Shown here one piece after another: positions 55,436-64,000 of a stretch of 64,000 bases of DNA. Position 1 is the stretch's first letter. Each line of letters opens with the position of its first letter. The translations under genes and the position numbers were made by a program. Where the stretch lies: assembly GCF_000302535.1 (NCBI RefSeq), contig NC_018708.1, positions 1 to 64,000 of the forward strand. Reading direction: 5' to 3'. The notes beneath the pieces were generated by a model that saw nothing but the letters and a program-made list of their open reading frames with translations, had not been told where the DNA came from and searched no databases. The DNA is from Acidovorax sp. KKS102 (lineage in GTDB: Bacteria; Pseudomonadota; Gammaproteobacteria; Burkholderiales; Burkholderiaceae_C).

Positions 55436-55745
55436 GGGGCCACGTTAGCAAGCCTCGCGTTGCGCGAAGGTTGCCTGGGTGACTGCGCAAGGTTAGAACA
55501 CTGTGTTTTTTTGGGGCAAACCCCCATGGGCGCAGGTCGCCAGCAAGGGCCGTGCGGTGTAGCATTCACACTCTTTACCACAGTGCCTGTGGCGCTGTGA
55601 CCCTGAGCGCGCGGTGCAGCCGCATTGCACGCTCCCTCTACTGCCCGATTGCCTTGCCGACGCTACTCCGCCCCGCCACCCATGGCCTGGTCGCACTGAC
55701 CAGGCTGGGCCGCTGCGTGCGCAGCGGCGCCACGGTGGACTGACC

Positions 55746-58700
55746 ATGCCGCCAGCGCAAGCCACCGCAGAGGCCGCACGGCTCCAGGCGCTGCAGTCTT
55801 ACGCGATCCTCGACACCCCGACGGAAGACAGCTTTGACCAGCTGGCCACCCTGGCCGCGCGCGTGTGCCAGTGCCCCATGGCGGTGGTCAACTTCGTGGA
55901 CAGCGACCGGCAGTGGTTCAAGGCCGCAGTGGGTGTACCGTTCAAGGAGACCGAGCGCGCGATTGCGTTCTGCGCGCATGCACTGAGCGGCAGCCGCGAG
56001 CCCATGGTGGTCAACGACACCCACAAGCACCCGGTTTTTGCCCACAACCCGCTGGTCACGCAGGACCCCCATGTGCGCTTTTACGCCTGTGTGCCGCTGG
56101 TCACCCCCGAGGGGCAGGCGCTGGGCACGCTGGCGGTGCTGGACTCCATTCCCCGGCACATCGAGGCCGAGCAGCTGGAGGGCCTGCGCATACTGGCCGA
56201 GCAGGCCATGGTGCAGCTGGAGCTGCGCCGCCAAAAGCAGGTGCTGGCCGACCTGGTGCAGCAGCGCGACAAGATGCATGCCGAACTGCTGGCCCAGAGC
56301 GAGACCCTGCGCGTGGCCGGGCAGATGGCCCGCATTGGCGGGTGGATCGTGGAGCTGCCCAGCCTGCAGCTGAACTGGTCGCAGGAGATCGCCGCCGCCT
56401 TCGGCATTGCGGGACGCATGGGCTCGGTGGAACAGATCATGGAGCTGTACCTGCCCCCGCACCGGCAGGCCATGTTGGCAGCGTTTGAGAGTTGCATCCG
56501 CCACGGCACACCGTTTGACCTGGAGGCAGAACTTGTCACACTGGCGGGTCGGCACTTCTGGGTGCGCACCACCGGGCAGGCGGTGCGCGACGCCGAGGGC
56601 CGCATCGTGCGGATACAGGGGGCGTTTCAGGACATCTCGGCCCAGCACCAGGCCCGGCAGGCCCGCCGTGAAAGCGAAGAGCGCTTTCACCTGGTCTCTC
56701 GCGCCACCGCCGACGCGGTGTGGGACTGGAACCTGCACACCGATGCCATGTGGTGGAACGAAGGCATGCAGACCCTGTTCGGTGTGCCACTCGACCAGTT
56801 GCCGCCGGACAGCACCTCGTGGACCTTGCGGCTGCACCCCGATGACAGCGCCGAAGTACTGGAAGGCATTCATGCCGCCATCGACGGCACGGCCAACCAC
56901 TGGTCGGACGAGTACCGCTTTCGCCGCCAGGATGGCAGCTATGCCTGGGTGCTAGACCGGGGCTTCCTCATCCGCGACCTGCAGGGCAAGGCCGTGCGCA
57001 TGGTGGGCGGCATGACCGACATCAGCGCGCAAAAGCTGGCCGACCTGGACGCCCAGCGCGACGCACAGAACCATGCCGAGCTGCTGCAGGTGCAGCAGCG
57101 CATCTCGTCGCTGGACATGCCGCTGCCTGAGGTGCTGCAGCTGGTGGCCAGCACCGTGCTGCGCCAGACCGAAGCGCGCGGCGCCATGGTGGAGCTGCTG
57201 CAAGGCCGACAGCTGGTGGCGCAGGCATCGGCCGGTGACCATGTGCGCCCGGTGGGCAACCTGCTGGCGGTGGACCAGAGCCTGCTCTGGCCCGCGCTCA
57301 GCAAAGGCCAGACCGTGGTGTGCAACGACACCGAGGCCGAGGGCTGGGACATGGCGTCGATGCCCCACCGCCACGGCGTGCGGTCGGTGATGGCGGTGCC
57401 GCTGCGCAGTGGCGACGCCATCGTCGGGTCGCTCAAGGTCACATCGGACAAGGTCAATGCGTTTTCACGCCGCGATGTGGCGCACCTGGAGATCCTGACC
57501 GAGTCGCTGGGTGCCATGGTGCAGCTGCGGCATGTGGCCGGGCAACTGCATGCGTCCGAGCAGCAATACCGCATGCTGTTTGACGAGCACCCGCATCCCA
57601 TGTGGGTGTACGACCGCGAAACCCTGCAGCTGCAGGCCGTGAACCGATCGATGGAGCGCCACTACGGCTACACCGAGTCCGAGCTGCTGACCATGTCGAT
57701 GCTGGATCTGTGGCCCGCTGACCGGCGCCCCAACGTCGAGGCCAACATCCGCGCCGTTCCGATGGACCAGCGCAACAAGCCCGTCATCAGCCGCCACATC
57801 AAGAAGGACGGCAGCTTCATGGATGTGGAGATCACGGCGGGCAGCATCAGCTTCAATGGGCGCCCGGCCCGCCAGGTGCTGGCCACCGACGTGACCGAAC
57901 GCCTGCGCACCGAACGCGAGCTGGCACGCATGGGCCGCGCCCAGCGCCTGCTGAGCGCGTGCAACGAGACCCTGGTGCGCGCCACGTCCGAGACCGCACT
58001 GCTGCAGGCCATCTGCCAGATTGCGGTGGACATCGGTGGCTACCGCATGGGCTGGGTGGGGTTTGCCATGGACGACGAGCGCAAATCCATCCGCCCGGTG
58101 GCCCATGCGGGCTACAACCAGAACTACCTGGAAAACCTGCACCTGAGCTGGTCGGCCGACGATCCCTATGGCCGGGGCCCGGCGGGCATTGCGGTGCGCA
58201 CCGGCCGGCCGGTGATCGTGCAGGACATCCGCACCGAAGGAGATTTTGCCGACTGGACCGAGCGCATGCTGGAGCATGGCTTTCACGGGGTGATCTGCCT
58301 GCCGCTGCGCGAACATGCGCGCGACCATGCACAAGAGCGCAGCTTTGGCCTGCTGTACCTGTATGCCCCCGACGTGCTGCAGATCAGCCCCGAAGAGGCC
58401 GCGCTGCTGCAGGAGCTGTCCAACGACCTGGCCATCGGCATCACCAGCCTGCGTGCGCACAAGGCGCAGCAGCGGCTGCAGGCCTCGGTGCTCAAGGTGG
58501 CGGCCGCCGTGTCGGCCAGCACGGGCACCGAATTTTTTGTGCAGCTGGTGCGCAACATGGCCGATGCGCTGGATGCGCAGGGCGGCTGCGTGGTGCGGCT
58601 GCTGCCGCAGTCGCAGGGCCAGGCGCCTCGGGTCGTCACGCTGGCGGCCGTGCTCGACGGCCAGATGCTGCCCAACGACGAATACAGCCTGGATGGCACA

Positions 58701-60638
58701 CCGAGCCTGTTGCTGATGTCGCAGCGCACCCATGTGGTGACCGACAAGGTGCAGCAGCTGTACCCCGAAGCCCCCGTGCTGCGCGCGGTGGGTGCCCAGG
58801 CCTATGTGGGCCAGCAGCTGTGCAATGCCGACGGCGAGGTGGTGGGCATCGTCTTCGTGCTGTTCCGCCACGCGATTGCGGACACGGACTTCATCACCTC
58901 CACGCTGCAGATCTTCGCCTCGCGTGCGTCGGCCGAGATCGAGCGGCAGCTGGCCGACATCCGCATCCGCCACCAGGCCTCGCTGCTGGACAAGGCGCAG
59001 GACGCCATCCTGGTGCGCGACCTGGACCACCGCATCATCTTCTGGAACAAGAGCGCGGAGCGCCTGTACGGCTGGTCACAGCTGCAGGCGCTGGGGCAGT
59101 CCATCGAGACGCTGCTGTACGAAGACCCCACGCACTTCCGGCACGCCACGCAGACAGTGCTGGAGCAGGGCGAGTGGACGGGCGAGATCGTGCAGCGCCA
59201 CCGCGATGGCAGCACCATCGAGGTGGAAGGCCGCTGGACGCTGGTGCGGGGCGACGACGGCCAGCCGCAGTCCATCCTGGCCATCAACACCGATATCCGC
59301 CAGCGCAAGGCCAGCGAGCGCGAGATCCAGCGCCTGGCGTTCTACGACGCGCTCACCGGCCTGCCCAACCGCATGCTGCTCATGGACCGCATGCACCAGG
59401 CCCTGGCCACCGCGCAGCGGCGCCAGCAGGGCGGGGCGCTGCTGTTCATCGACCTCGACAACTTCAAGACCCTGAACGACACCCTGGGCCACGACCAGGG
59501 CGACCTGCTGCTGCAGCAGGTGGCGCAGCGCCTGAACACCTGCGTGCGCAGCGTGGACACGGTGGCCCGGCTGGGGGGCGACGAGTTTGTGGTCATGCTG
59601 GAAGAACTCAGCCCCAAGCCGCACGAGCTGGCGCTGCACGCCCGGGGCGTGGGTGAAAAGATCCTGGCCATGCTGGCCGTGCCCTATGCGCTGCAGGGCT
59701 ACCAGTACCGCAGCACGCCCAGCATCGGCATTGCGCCCTTCACCGGCGAGCACACCACGGTGGGCGAGCTGCTCAAGCAGGCGGACCTGGCCATGTACCA
59801 GGCCAAGACGGCGGGCCGCAACACACTGCGCTTTTTTGACCCCGACATGCAGGCCGTGGTCACGGCGCGCGCGGGGCTGGAAACCGACCTGCGCTCGGCG
59901 CTCATGCAGGAAGAGTTTTTGCTGCACTTCCAGCCGCAGATCCACCAGTCGGGCCGCTGCGTGGGGGTGGAGGCGCTGGTGCGCTGGGCCCACCCGCAGC
60001 GCGGCATGGTGTCGCCCGCACAGTTCATCCCGCTCGCTGAAGAGACGGGCCTCATCCTGCCGCTGGGCCGCTGGGTGCTGCATACCGCGTGCAAGCTGCT
60101 GGCCAGCTGGCAGAGCGACCCGGCCCTGTCGCACCTGACCATGGCCGTGAACGTGAGTTCGCGCCAGTTCCGCCATGCCAGTTTTGTGGACGACGTGGCC
60201 CGCGTGCTGGCCATCACCGGCGCACCCTCGGCCCAGCTCAAGCTGGAGCTGACCGAAAGCCTGCTGGTGGAAGACATGGAAACCACCATCGCCACCATGA
60301 CCGCGCTGCGGTCGTATGGGGTGGGCTTCTCGCTGGATGACTTTGGTACGGGTTACTCCAGCCTGAGCTACCTCAAGCGCATGCCGCTCGACCAGCTCAA
60401 GATCGACCAGAGTTTTGTGCGCGACCTGCTGACCGACCCCAACGACGCCGCCATTGTGGACACCATCATCGGCCTGTCGCGCAGCCTGGGGCTGGAAGTG
60501 ATCGCCGAAGGCGTGGAAACGCCCGAGCAATGCGCGCTGCTGGCCCGGGCTGGCTGTCAGCTCTACCAGGGCTACCTGTTCAGCAAGGCGCTGTCGGTGG
60601 ACGTCCTGGACAGCTTCCTGCGCACCTCGCAGGCGTAA
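55746..60638 (+). CDS. Multidomain GAF/PAS-GGDEF-EAL cyclic di-GMP protein
   Basis: The 1630-residue protein has, in order, GAF (about 10-165), PAS (about 195-300), PAS (about 315-430), GAF (about 445-590), PAS (about 605-715), GAF (about 730-890), GAF (about 910-1065), PAS (about 1075-1190), GGDEF (about 1200-1360) and EAL (about 1375-1625). GGDEF (ARLGGDEFVV) and its RSVD inhibitory site are intact, as are EAL (VEALVRWAHP) and DDFGTGYSSL, so it may both make and break cyclic di-GMP. No membrane segment is seen; it is cytosolic. The ATG at 55746 begins the GAF domain (MPPAQATAEAARLQALQSYAI); an upstream ATG at 55614 lacks conservation. Confidence 0.93.
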   Translation: MPPAQATAEAARLQALQSYAILDTPTEDSFDQLATLAARVCQCPMAVVNFVDSDRQWFKAAVGVPFKETERAIAFCAHALSGSREPMVVNDTHKHPVFAHNPLVTQDPHVRFYACVPLVTPEGQALGTLAVLDSIPRHIEAEQLEGLRILAEQAMVQLELRRQKQVLADLVQQRDKMHAELLAQSETLRVAGQMARIGGWIVELPSLQLNWSQEIAAAFGIAGRMGSVEQIMELYLPPHRQAMLAAFESCIRHGTPFDLEAELVTLAGRHFWVRTTGQAVRDAEGRIVRIQGAFQDISAQHQARQARRESEERFHLVSRATADAVWDWNLHTDAMWWNEGMQTLFGVPLDQLPPDSTSWTLRLHPDDSAEVLEGIHAAIDGTANHWSDEYRFRRQDGSYAWVLDRGFLIRDLQGKAVRMVGGMTDISAQKLADLDAQRDAQNHAELLQVQQRISSLDMPLPEVLQLVASTVLRQTEARGAMVELLQGRQLVAQASAGDHVRPVGNLLAVDQSLLWPALSKGQTVVCNDTEAEGWDMASMPHRHGVRSVMAVPLRSGDAIVGSLKVTSDKVNAFSRRDVAHLEILTESLGAMVQLRHVAGQLHASEQQYRMLFDEHPHPMWVYDRETLQLQAVNRSMERHYGYTESELLTMSMLDLWPADRRPNVEANIRAVPMDQRNKPVISRHIKKDGSFMDVEITAGSISFNGRPARQVLATDVTERLRTERELARMGRAQRLLSACNETLVRATSETALLQAICQIAVDIGGYRMGWVGFAMDDERKSIRPVAHAGYNQNYLENLHLSWSADDPYGRGPAGIAVRTGRPVIVQDIRTEGDFADWTERMLEHGFHGVICLPLREHARDHAQERSFGLLYLYAPDVLQISPEEAALLQELSNDLAIGITSLRAHKAQQRLQASVLKVAAAVSASTGTEFFVQLVRNMADALDAQGGCVVRLLPQSQGQAPRVVTLAAVLDGQMLPNDEYSLDGTPSLLLMSQRTHVVTDKVQQLYPEAPVLRAVGAQAYVGQQLCNADGEVVGIVFVLFRHAIADTDFITSTLQIFASRASAEIERQLADIRIRHQASLLDKAQDAILVRDLDHRIIFWNKSAERLYGWSQLQALGQSIETLLYEDPTHFRHATQTVLEQGEWTGEIVQRHRDGSTIEVEGRWTLVRGDDGQPQSILAINTDIRQRKASEREIQRLAFYDALTGLPNRMLLMDRMHQALATAQRRQQGGALLFIDLDNFKTLNDTLGHDQGDLLLQQVAQRLNTCVRSVDTVARLGGDEFVVMLEELSPKPHELALHARGVGEKILAMLAVPYALQGYQYRSTPSIGIAPFTGEHTTVGELLKQADLAMYQAKTAGRNTLRFFDPDMQAVVTARAGLETDLRSALMQEEFLLHFQPQIHQSGRCVGVEALVRWAHPQRGMVSPAQFIPLAEETGLILPLGRWVLHTACKLLASWQSDPALSHLTMAVNVSSRQFRHASFVDDVARVLAITGAPSAQLKLELTESLLVEDMETTIATMTALRSYGVGFSLDDFGTGYSSLSYLKRMPLDQLKIDQSFVRDLLTDPNDAAIVDTIIGLSRSLGLEVIAEGVETPEQCALLARAGCQLYQGYLFSKALSVDVLDSFLRTSQA

Positions 60639-60904
60639 GCGGCGCCCGCCGGGTGTTCCCGGCGCTTGTCCACATCCCAAGCCTCTTAACCCCCTAACTC
60701 CCTTCTGAGGGCCTCAGGAGGCCCGTGAGCGGCCTGTGGGTCTGTTTCGGCCCCCTGGGCCTGCTTTTGCGCCCAAGGCCCTCCACGGCCTTCTGGGCGG
60801 TTCCAGATCGCATCTTGGATCCTGGGCCAGCACTGGTACGCCCGGCATGTGGGTGCGGCTTTCATCCAACCCTGCCGTTTGCGTGGCCCCAGTTGTCCTC
60901 TGTC

Positions 60905-61130
60905 TTCTTCTTATGTCTTTTATAAATACATAGTCGTAGTAGTAGAGGGCGGCCCGGCGTGTGGACAACTGCATTTTTGCCAGCGTTGGCGCGCACTTAG
61001 CCCGCTGCCAACCCTGTGCACCCCGCCCTGCTCCCGTTGTCGCCCGAGCGGGGACAAAAGCGGTGCCACGCAGTTTTCTGTGGATAAGCACCCGGTTGTG
61101 CCAAAACTATCCCCAGTTTTACGCACCGCG
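60905..61130. repeat. Origin-like module, copy A
   Basis: It contains the AT-rich tract TTATGTCTTTTATAAATACA (60911-60930), the TAG triplet run ending AGTAGTAGAG, and two DnaA boxes. It pairs with copy B at 61536-61760; shared blocks keep nearly constant spacing (offsets 630-631 bp), so the duplication is of a functional unit and not of single boxes. Confidence 0.8.
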
Positions 61131-61195
61131 CGCATCTGTGGCAGGAAATGGGCCCAAAACGAAGGGGAGCGCTACAGCTTCGTGCCCTGAATGCT

Positions 61196-61213
61196 CGTTA
61201 ATTGATAGCAAAT
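61196..61213. repeat. Dispersed intergenic repeat, fragment 7
   Basis: GTTAATTGATAGCAAATG matches only the ATTGATAGC arm of the dispersed family, between the two origin-like modules. It may be a remnant. Confidence 0.3.
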
Positions 61214-61535
61214 GAGTGGAAACCATGCTCCTTCTGCTTGGCTGCAAGGGTTCGGGCGAAGCCGGTGGGACAGCGCCATCCCCTCTGGTTGAAGGCGGAT
61301 GGGGTGCCCCAGGTGGCGGAAGCATTGCATCCTCTGGTGCGGCATGAAGGGCATCGCCCCCACCAGCAACTTCTTTTTACAGCCTCTCAAGGGTGTGAGC
61401 GATCCACCGGACAGGACCGCCGGGCCGTGCCGGTACTTCCCCATTCCGGCATCAATCGCCTGTCTGTCAGGTTGTCCAGTCGGCCGATGGGCCGGTCACC
61501 TGCGGTGGATAGGTACCCGGATTGGGGGTTCTGGT

Positions 61536-61760
61536 TATTCCTTAAAGGCTTTATATATAAATAGCAGTAGTAGTAGAGAACGCCTGTTTTTGTGGACAAG
61601 CGCTTTTTCTTCAACGCTGGCGCGCACTTGCGTCGCTGCAAAGTATGTGGGGCGGCGCGCGCAAAGTGCGGGGCTCGTCGACAACAACTTTCGGGCGGCG
61701 GCGTTTTGTGTGGATAACTGCTTGGTTGTGCCAAAAATGTGCCCAGGGTTATCCACAGCC
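61536..61760. repeat. Origin-like module, copy B
   Basis: It contains the AT-rich tract CTTTATATATAAATAGCAG (61549-61567), a run AGTAGTAGTAGAG and three DnaA boxes including TTATCCACA. It is similar to copy A in order, with different interior sequence, so the copies have diverged. Confidence 0.8.
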
Positions 61761-61827
61761 GCGTGGGTTGCGCACCCTGGCTCGTCTCATGGCCCTGTAC
61801 GGCCCCCTCCGGAGTGGGACCGTCCAA

Positions 61828-61862
61828 GAAAAAACCCGGCGTTCTTTGTAGAACGCCGGGTT
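61828..61862 (-). terminator. Intrinsic terminator of the Spy-like gene
   Basis: The arms AACCCGGCGTTCT and AGAACGCCGGGTT form a 13-bp stem with a 4-nt loop (61833-61862). On the minus strand it ends in a T run (the A run at 61828-61834 of the given strand), about 90 bp after the stop of the gene at 61952. Confidence 0.9.
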
Positions 61863-61951
61863 GGCAGGGTGGGGAATGGCAGAGGGGCTTGAAACAGTCC
61901 CTGGGCGACAACAGGCTTCGGCGCCTGTCGCCCCCAGTTCAGAGCCACGCC

Positions 61952-62533
61952 TTACTTGGCGGGCGCAGGCGTGGGGGCAGGGCCCGGACGGCCTTCGCCC
62001 CCGCGCATGCCGCCATGGTGGTCGCCATGCCCGTGGCGGCCCTCACCACCCCGCATGCCCCCCATGGGGTGGCCGCGGTGGGCCTGGGCATCAAAGGTCT
62101 TTTGCTGTTCGGGCGTCAGCGTGGCGTAGAAGGCCTTGGTGGCTTCGCCGCGGCGGTCGGCTTCGGCAGCATGCTGGGCGCGCATTGCGCGCATGCGGTC
62201 GATGCGTTCCGGCGTGGTCAGCTTGTCCATGTCCTGGCGGTCCAGGCGGGCGGGACGTTCGCCGGGCTGCATGGCGGTGGTGAAGGTGGTCCAGGCCGAT
62301 TCCTGGGCAGGGGTCAGCTTGAGCTGGGCTTTCAGGTCTGCCAGGCGCTTGGCATGGCGCTGTGCCATGTCGCCGTGGTGGCGTTCATGGCGGCCATCAG
62401 CAGCCTTGGCGGGCGCGGTGGGTGCAGCAGGCGCTGCAGGGGGTTGCTGGGCCAGCACAGGCAAGGCCATGGCGGCGAGCAGGGCAGTGGCGGCAATACG
62501 GTGGGAGAGGGGGTGAGAGAAACGGGAGGCCAT
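61952..62533 (-). CDS. Spy/CpxP-like periplasmic LTXXQ protein
   Basis: The 193-residue protein has a signal peptide (IAATALLAAMALPVLAQ) and two LTxxQ motifs (LTPAQESAW and LTPEQQKTF), the mark of Spy/CpxP-type periplasmic chaperones. The C-terminal tail is rich in His and Gly (GHPMGGMRGGEGRHGHGDHH), which could bind metal. The ATG at 62533 fits the signal peptide. It ends in a strong terminator beside the origin-like region. Confidence 0.88.
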   Translation of the reverse strand: MASRFSHPLSHRIAATALLAAMALPVLAQQPPAAPAAPTAPAKAADGRHERHHGDMAQRHAKRLADLKAQLKLTPAQESAWTTFTTAMQPGERPARLDRQDMDKLTTPERIDRMRAMRAQHAAEADRRGEATKAFYATLTPEQQKTFDAQAHRGHPMGGMRGGEGRHGHGDHHGGMRGGEGRPGPAPTPAPAK

Positions 62534-62867
62534 GGTGGAAGTCCTTTCGCGGTGGTGAGCTCGCTGCAACGACCGTTTCAGCGATTGGAGTCCAGTGTCT
62601 GCCGCCCACGTATCGCCACCGTGCGCGTTGGGTGAGGCTGTGTAAAGTTGCAGCGAACGCTTGCAAAGTGGCCTCCGAGATAATTTTGAGCAAATAGTCG
62701 GCGATGCGCTAGTGGCAGATGCCTTGTTTGCTATTGATTGTGTAGCGTTTTTACTCCCTCAAGGGCTGCCTGTGCCCCAGCGGCCCAGCGCCTGGGTGGC
62801 GACCGCCGACAATGGCGGGTTCCGTGTCTGTGTCGTTGTCCGCAGCGACCCCAACCAAAGGTTTTCC
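62534..62867. other. Gene-less stretch before rdgC
   Basis: It has no convincing gene. A dispersed-repeat relative lies at about 62697-62752 (CGCTAGTGGCAGATG, then GCTATTGATTGTGTAGC). The open frame from 62661 that joins rdgC is treated as upstream readthrough, because the RdgC family starts at the GTG at 62868. Confidence 0.5.
62697..62752. repeat. Dispersed intergenic repeat, degenerate copy 8
   Basis: CGATGCGCTAGTGGCAGATG and TTTGCTATTGATTGTGTAGC carry the CGCTAGTG and GCTAT/ATAGC-type arms of the family, reversed relative to copy 1. Similarity is partial. Confidence 0.4.
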
Positions 62868-63938
62868 GTGTTCAAGAACATGATCGTGTACCGCATTGCT
62901 CCGCAATGGCAGGTCGAGCTGACGCAAGTAGAGGATGCCCTGGCCAAGGCCCCGTTCCAGGAATGTGGCGCCACGCAAGAGAAGTCGCTGGGCTGGGTGC
63001 CCCCCCGGGGTGAACTACATGGCCCCTTGGTCGAATCGGTGGGCGGGCAGTGGATCCTGCGTTTCATGGTCGAGACCAAGGTGCTGCCCGGCAGCGTGCT
63101 GGCGCGCAAGGTCAAGGAAAAGGCCGAACGCATCGAAAAGGAAACCGGCCGCAAGCCCGGCAAGAAGGAAAGCAAGGAGCTCAAAGACGAGGCCAAGCTG
63201 GACCTGCTGCCCATGGCCTTCACCAAGCAGGGCTCGATGTGGATCTGGATCGATACGGCCTCGCGCCTCTTGGTGCTGGACACGTCCAGCCAAGGGCGTG
63301 CCGATGAAGTGGTGACCCTGCTGGTCGAATCGCTGCCCGGCCTGTCGGTGTCGCTGCTCGACACCCAGACCAGCCCCCAGGCTGCCATGGCCCACTGGCT
63401 CAAGGAACAGGAGCCGCCTGTAGGCTTCACGGTGGACCGCGAGTGCGAATTGAAAAGCGCCAACGAAGAAAAAGCCGTGGTGCGTTATGCCCGCCACCCG
63501 CTCGACATCGAAGAGGTGCAGGCCCACATCGACGCGGGCAAGCTGCCCACCAAGCTGGCACTCACCTGGGACGACCGCGTGAGCTTCATGCTCACCGAAG
63601 GCCTGCAGATCAAGAAAGTGTCGTTCCTCGACACCGTGTTTGAAGGCACCAAGGCGGACGACGGCGGCTTTGACACCGACGTGGCGATCGCCACGGGCGA
63701 ACTGGTCAAGCTGATTCCGGACCTGATCGAGGCGCTGGGAGGGGAGTCGGAGAGTGGGGTGGCGAGTGCAGCGCAGGCCGTGGCCAGCGACCGGGCGGAA
63801 ACCGCTCCAGCGGCATCACGGCCACCGATGGCCGCAGAAGTACCCTCTGCCCCGGCGCGCAAAGTGGCTGGGGGTGGGGTGGTGACTGGTCCCCGCGAAG
63901 TGCCCGTCGATACCGACCCGGAATCGGCACCGTTCTGA
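62868..63938 (+). CDS. rdgC: Recombination-associated protein RdgC
   Basis: RdgC forms a ring around double-stranded DNA and limits RecA-dependent recombination. The 356-residue protein begins VFKNMIVYRIAPQWQ, which matches the canonical M-F-K-N-[ML]-I-V-Y start, with GTG as the initiator. AAAGG about 8 bases upstream supports it. The body has the family blocks PLVESVGGQWILRFMVETKVLPGSV and LVLDTSSQGRADEVVTLLVESLPG. A low-complexity tail of about 60 residues, rich in Ala and Pro, extends beyond the conserved domain. Confidence 0.94.
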   Translation: MFKNMIVYRIAPQWQVELTQVEDALAKAPFQECGATQEKSLGWVPPRGELHGPLVESVGGQWILRFMVETKVLPGSVLARKVKEKAERIEKETGRKPGKKESKELKDEAKLDLLPMAFTKQGSMWIWIDTASRLLVLDTSSQGRADEVVTLLVESLPGLSVSLLDTQTSPQAAMAHWLKEQEPPVGFTVDRECELKSANEEKAVVRYARHPLDIEEVQAHIDAGKLPTKLALTWDDRVSFMLTEGLQIKKVSFLDTVFEGTKADDGGFDTDVAIATGELVKLIPDLIEALGGESESGVASAAQAVASDRAETAPAASRPPMAAEVPSAPARKVAGGGVVTGPREVPVDTDPESAPF

Positions 63939-64000
63939 CACCGTGGCCCGCCGGGCCATGGTGGCTTCAGCGGCTGCGGCCGCAGGCGGCATCCACCAAC

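Larger units (their letters stand above)
60639..61951. other. Putative chromosomal replication origin region (oriC), duplicated module
   Basis: This 1.3-kb stretch has no credible gene. It holds two similar modules in the same orientation, about 631 bp apart: copy A at about 60905-61130 and copy B at about 61536-61760. Each has an AT-rich tract, a TAG trinucleotide array (60931-60947; 61561-61578), a short GC-rich part, DnaA box TGTGGACAA (60960-60968; 61591-61599), the shared block TGGCGCGCACTT (60987-60998; 61618-61629), a perfect DnaA box TGTGGATAA (61079-61087; 61709-61717), and GGTTGTGCCAAAA (61094-61106; 61724-61736). Copy B has a further perfect box TTATCCACA (61749-61757), and TTGTCCACA lies at 60666-60674. 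Box, GC-rich, trinucleotide and AT-rich order matches the unwinding element of bacterial origins. The position, about 60 kb from dnaA, is compatible with an origin separate from dnaA. Confidence 0.72.

Noticed and set aside
57465..59030. Minus-strand open frame of 521 codons inside the GGDEF-EAL gene
   Set aside because: It is a shadow of a clear multidomain protein and shows no motifs.
61172..61444. Short frame between the two origin-like modules
   Set aside because: No ribosome-binding site, no family and non-host-like protein composition; the region is better explained as non-coding origin DNA.

Overview
This 64 kb window is high-GC chromosomal DNA that looks like a betaproteobacterium of the family Comamonadaceae (Acidovorax-like). 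The basis is the dnaA-dnaN-gyrB start, the style of the individual proteins (Burkholderiales porin, TRAP transporter, NnrU, RdgC, type-2 LeuA), and a dispersed ATAGCTGCTAGCGC-type intergenic palindrome that I associate with this family. Taxonomy is inferred from gene content only.

Layout. 0-6 kb: replication genes dnaA, dnaN, gyrB, then an AT-richer inserted DUF3800 gene. 7-16 kb: acyl-CoA ligase, a NylB-like serine hydrolase, a CcdA/TlpA-type thiol-redox operon, a two-component system, a frameshifted DUF72 gene, acylphosphatase and ferredoxin. 16-18 kb: a stand-alone homoserine dehydrogenase preceded by a Thr/Ile leader peptide and terminator hairpin. 18-26 kb: osmC-paiB with a divergent MocR regulator, a metallo-hydrolase with a divergent TetR regulator, gamma-carbonic anhydrase, a diguanylate cyclase and a radical SAM protein. 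26.4-28.7 kb: a small accessory island with an amidase and a membrane-anchored partner broken by an IS481-family element. 28.7-38 kb: a membrane protein, dinG, stress and exonuclease genes, and a serine hydrolase split by a 270-bp foldback element (MITE). 38-42 kb: an ECF42-type sigma factor with YCII/DGPF, SRPBCC and VOC partners. 42-45 kb: leuA with a Leu-rich leader peptide. 45-53 kb: a porin / gallate dioxygenase / tannase-like esterase / TRAP transporter operon with a divergent LysR regulator, read here as a tannin-gallate utilisation unit. 53-60.6 kb: DAHP synthase, MerR and thioesterase genes, and a very large GAF/PAS/GGDEF/EAL protein. 60.6-62 kb: a 1.3 kb gene-less segment with two copies of a DnaA-box / TAG-triplet / AT-rich module, most likely the chromosomal origin. 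The window ends with a Spy-like periplasmic protein and rdgC.

The most notable signals are the duplicated origin-like module about 60 kb from dnaA, two attenuator-type leaders (thr and leu) whose peptides start almost at the predicted transcription start, an octanucleotide repeat that replaces the ribosome-binding site of the gallate dioxygenase gene, and genes disrupted by an IS, a MITE or homopolymer slips.
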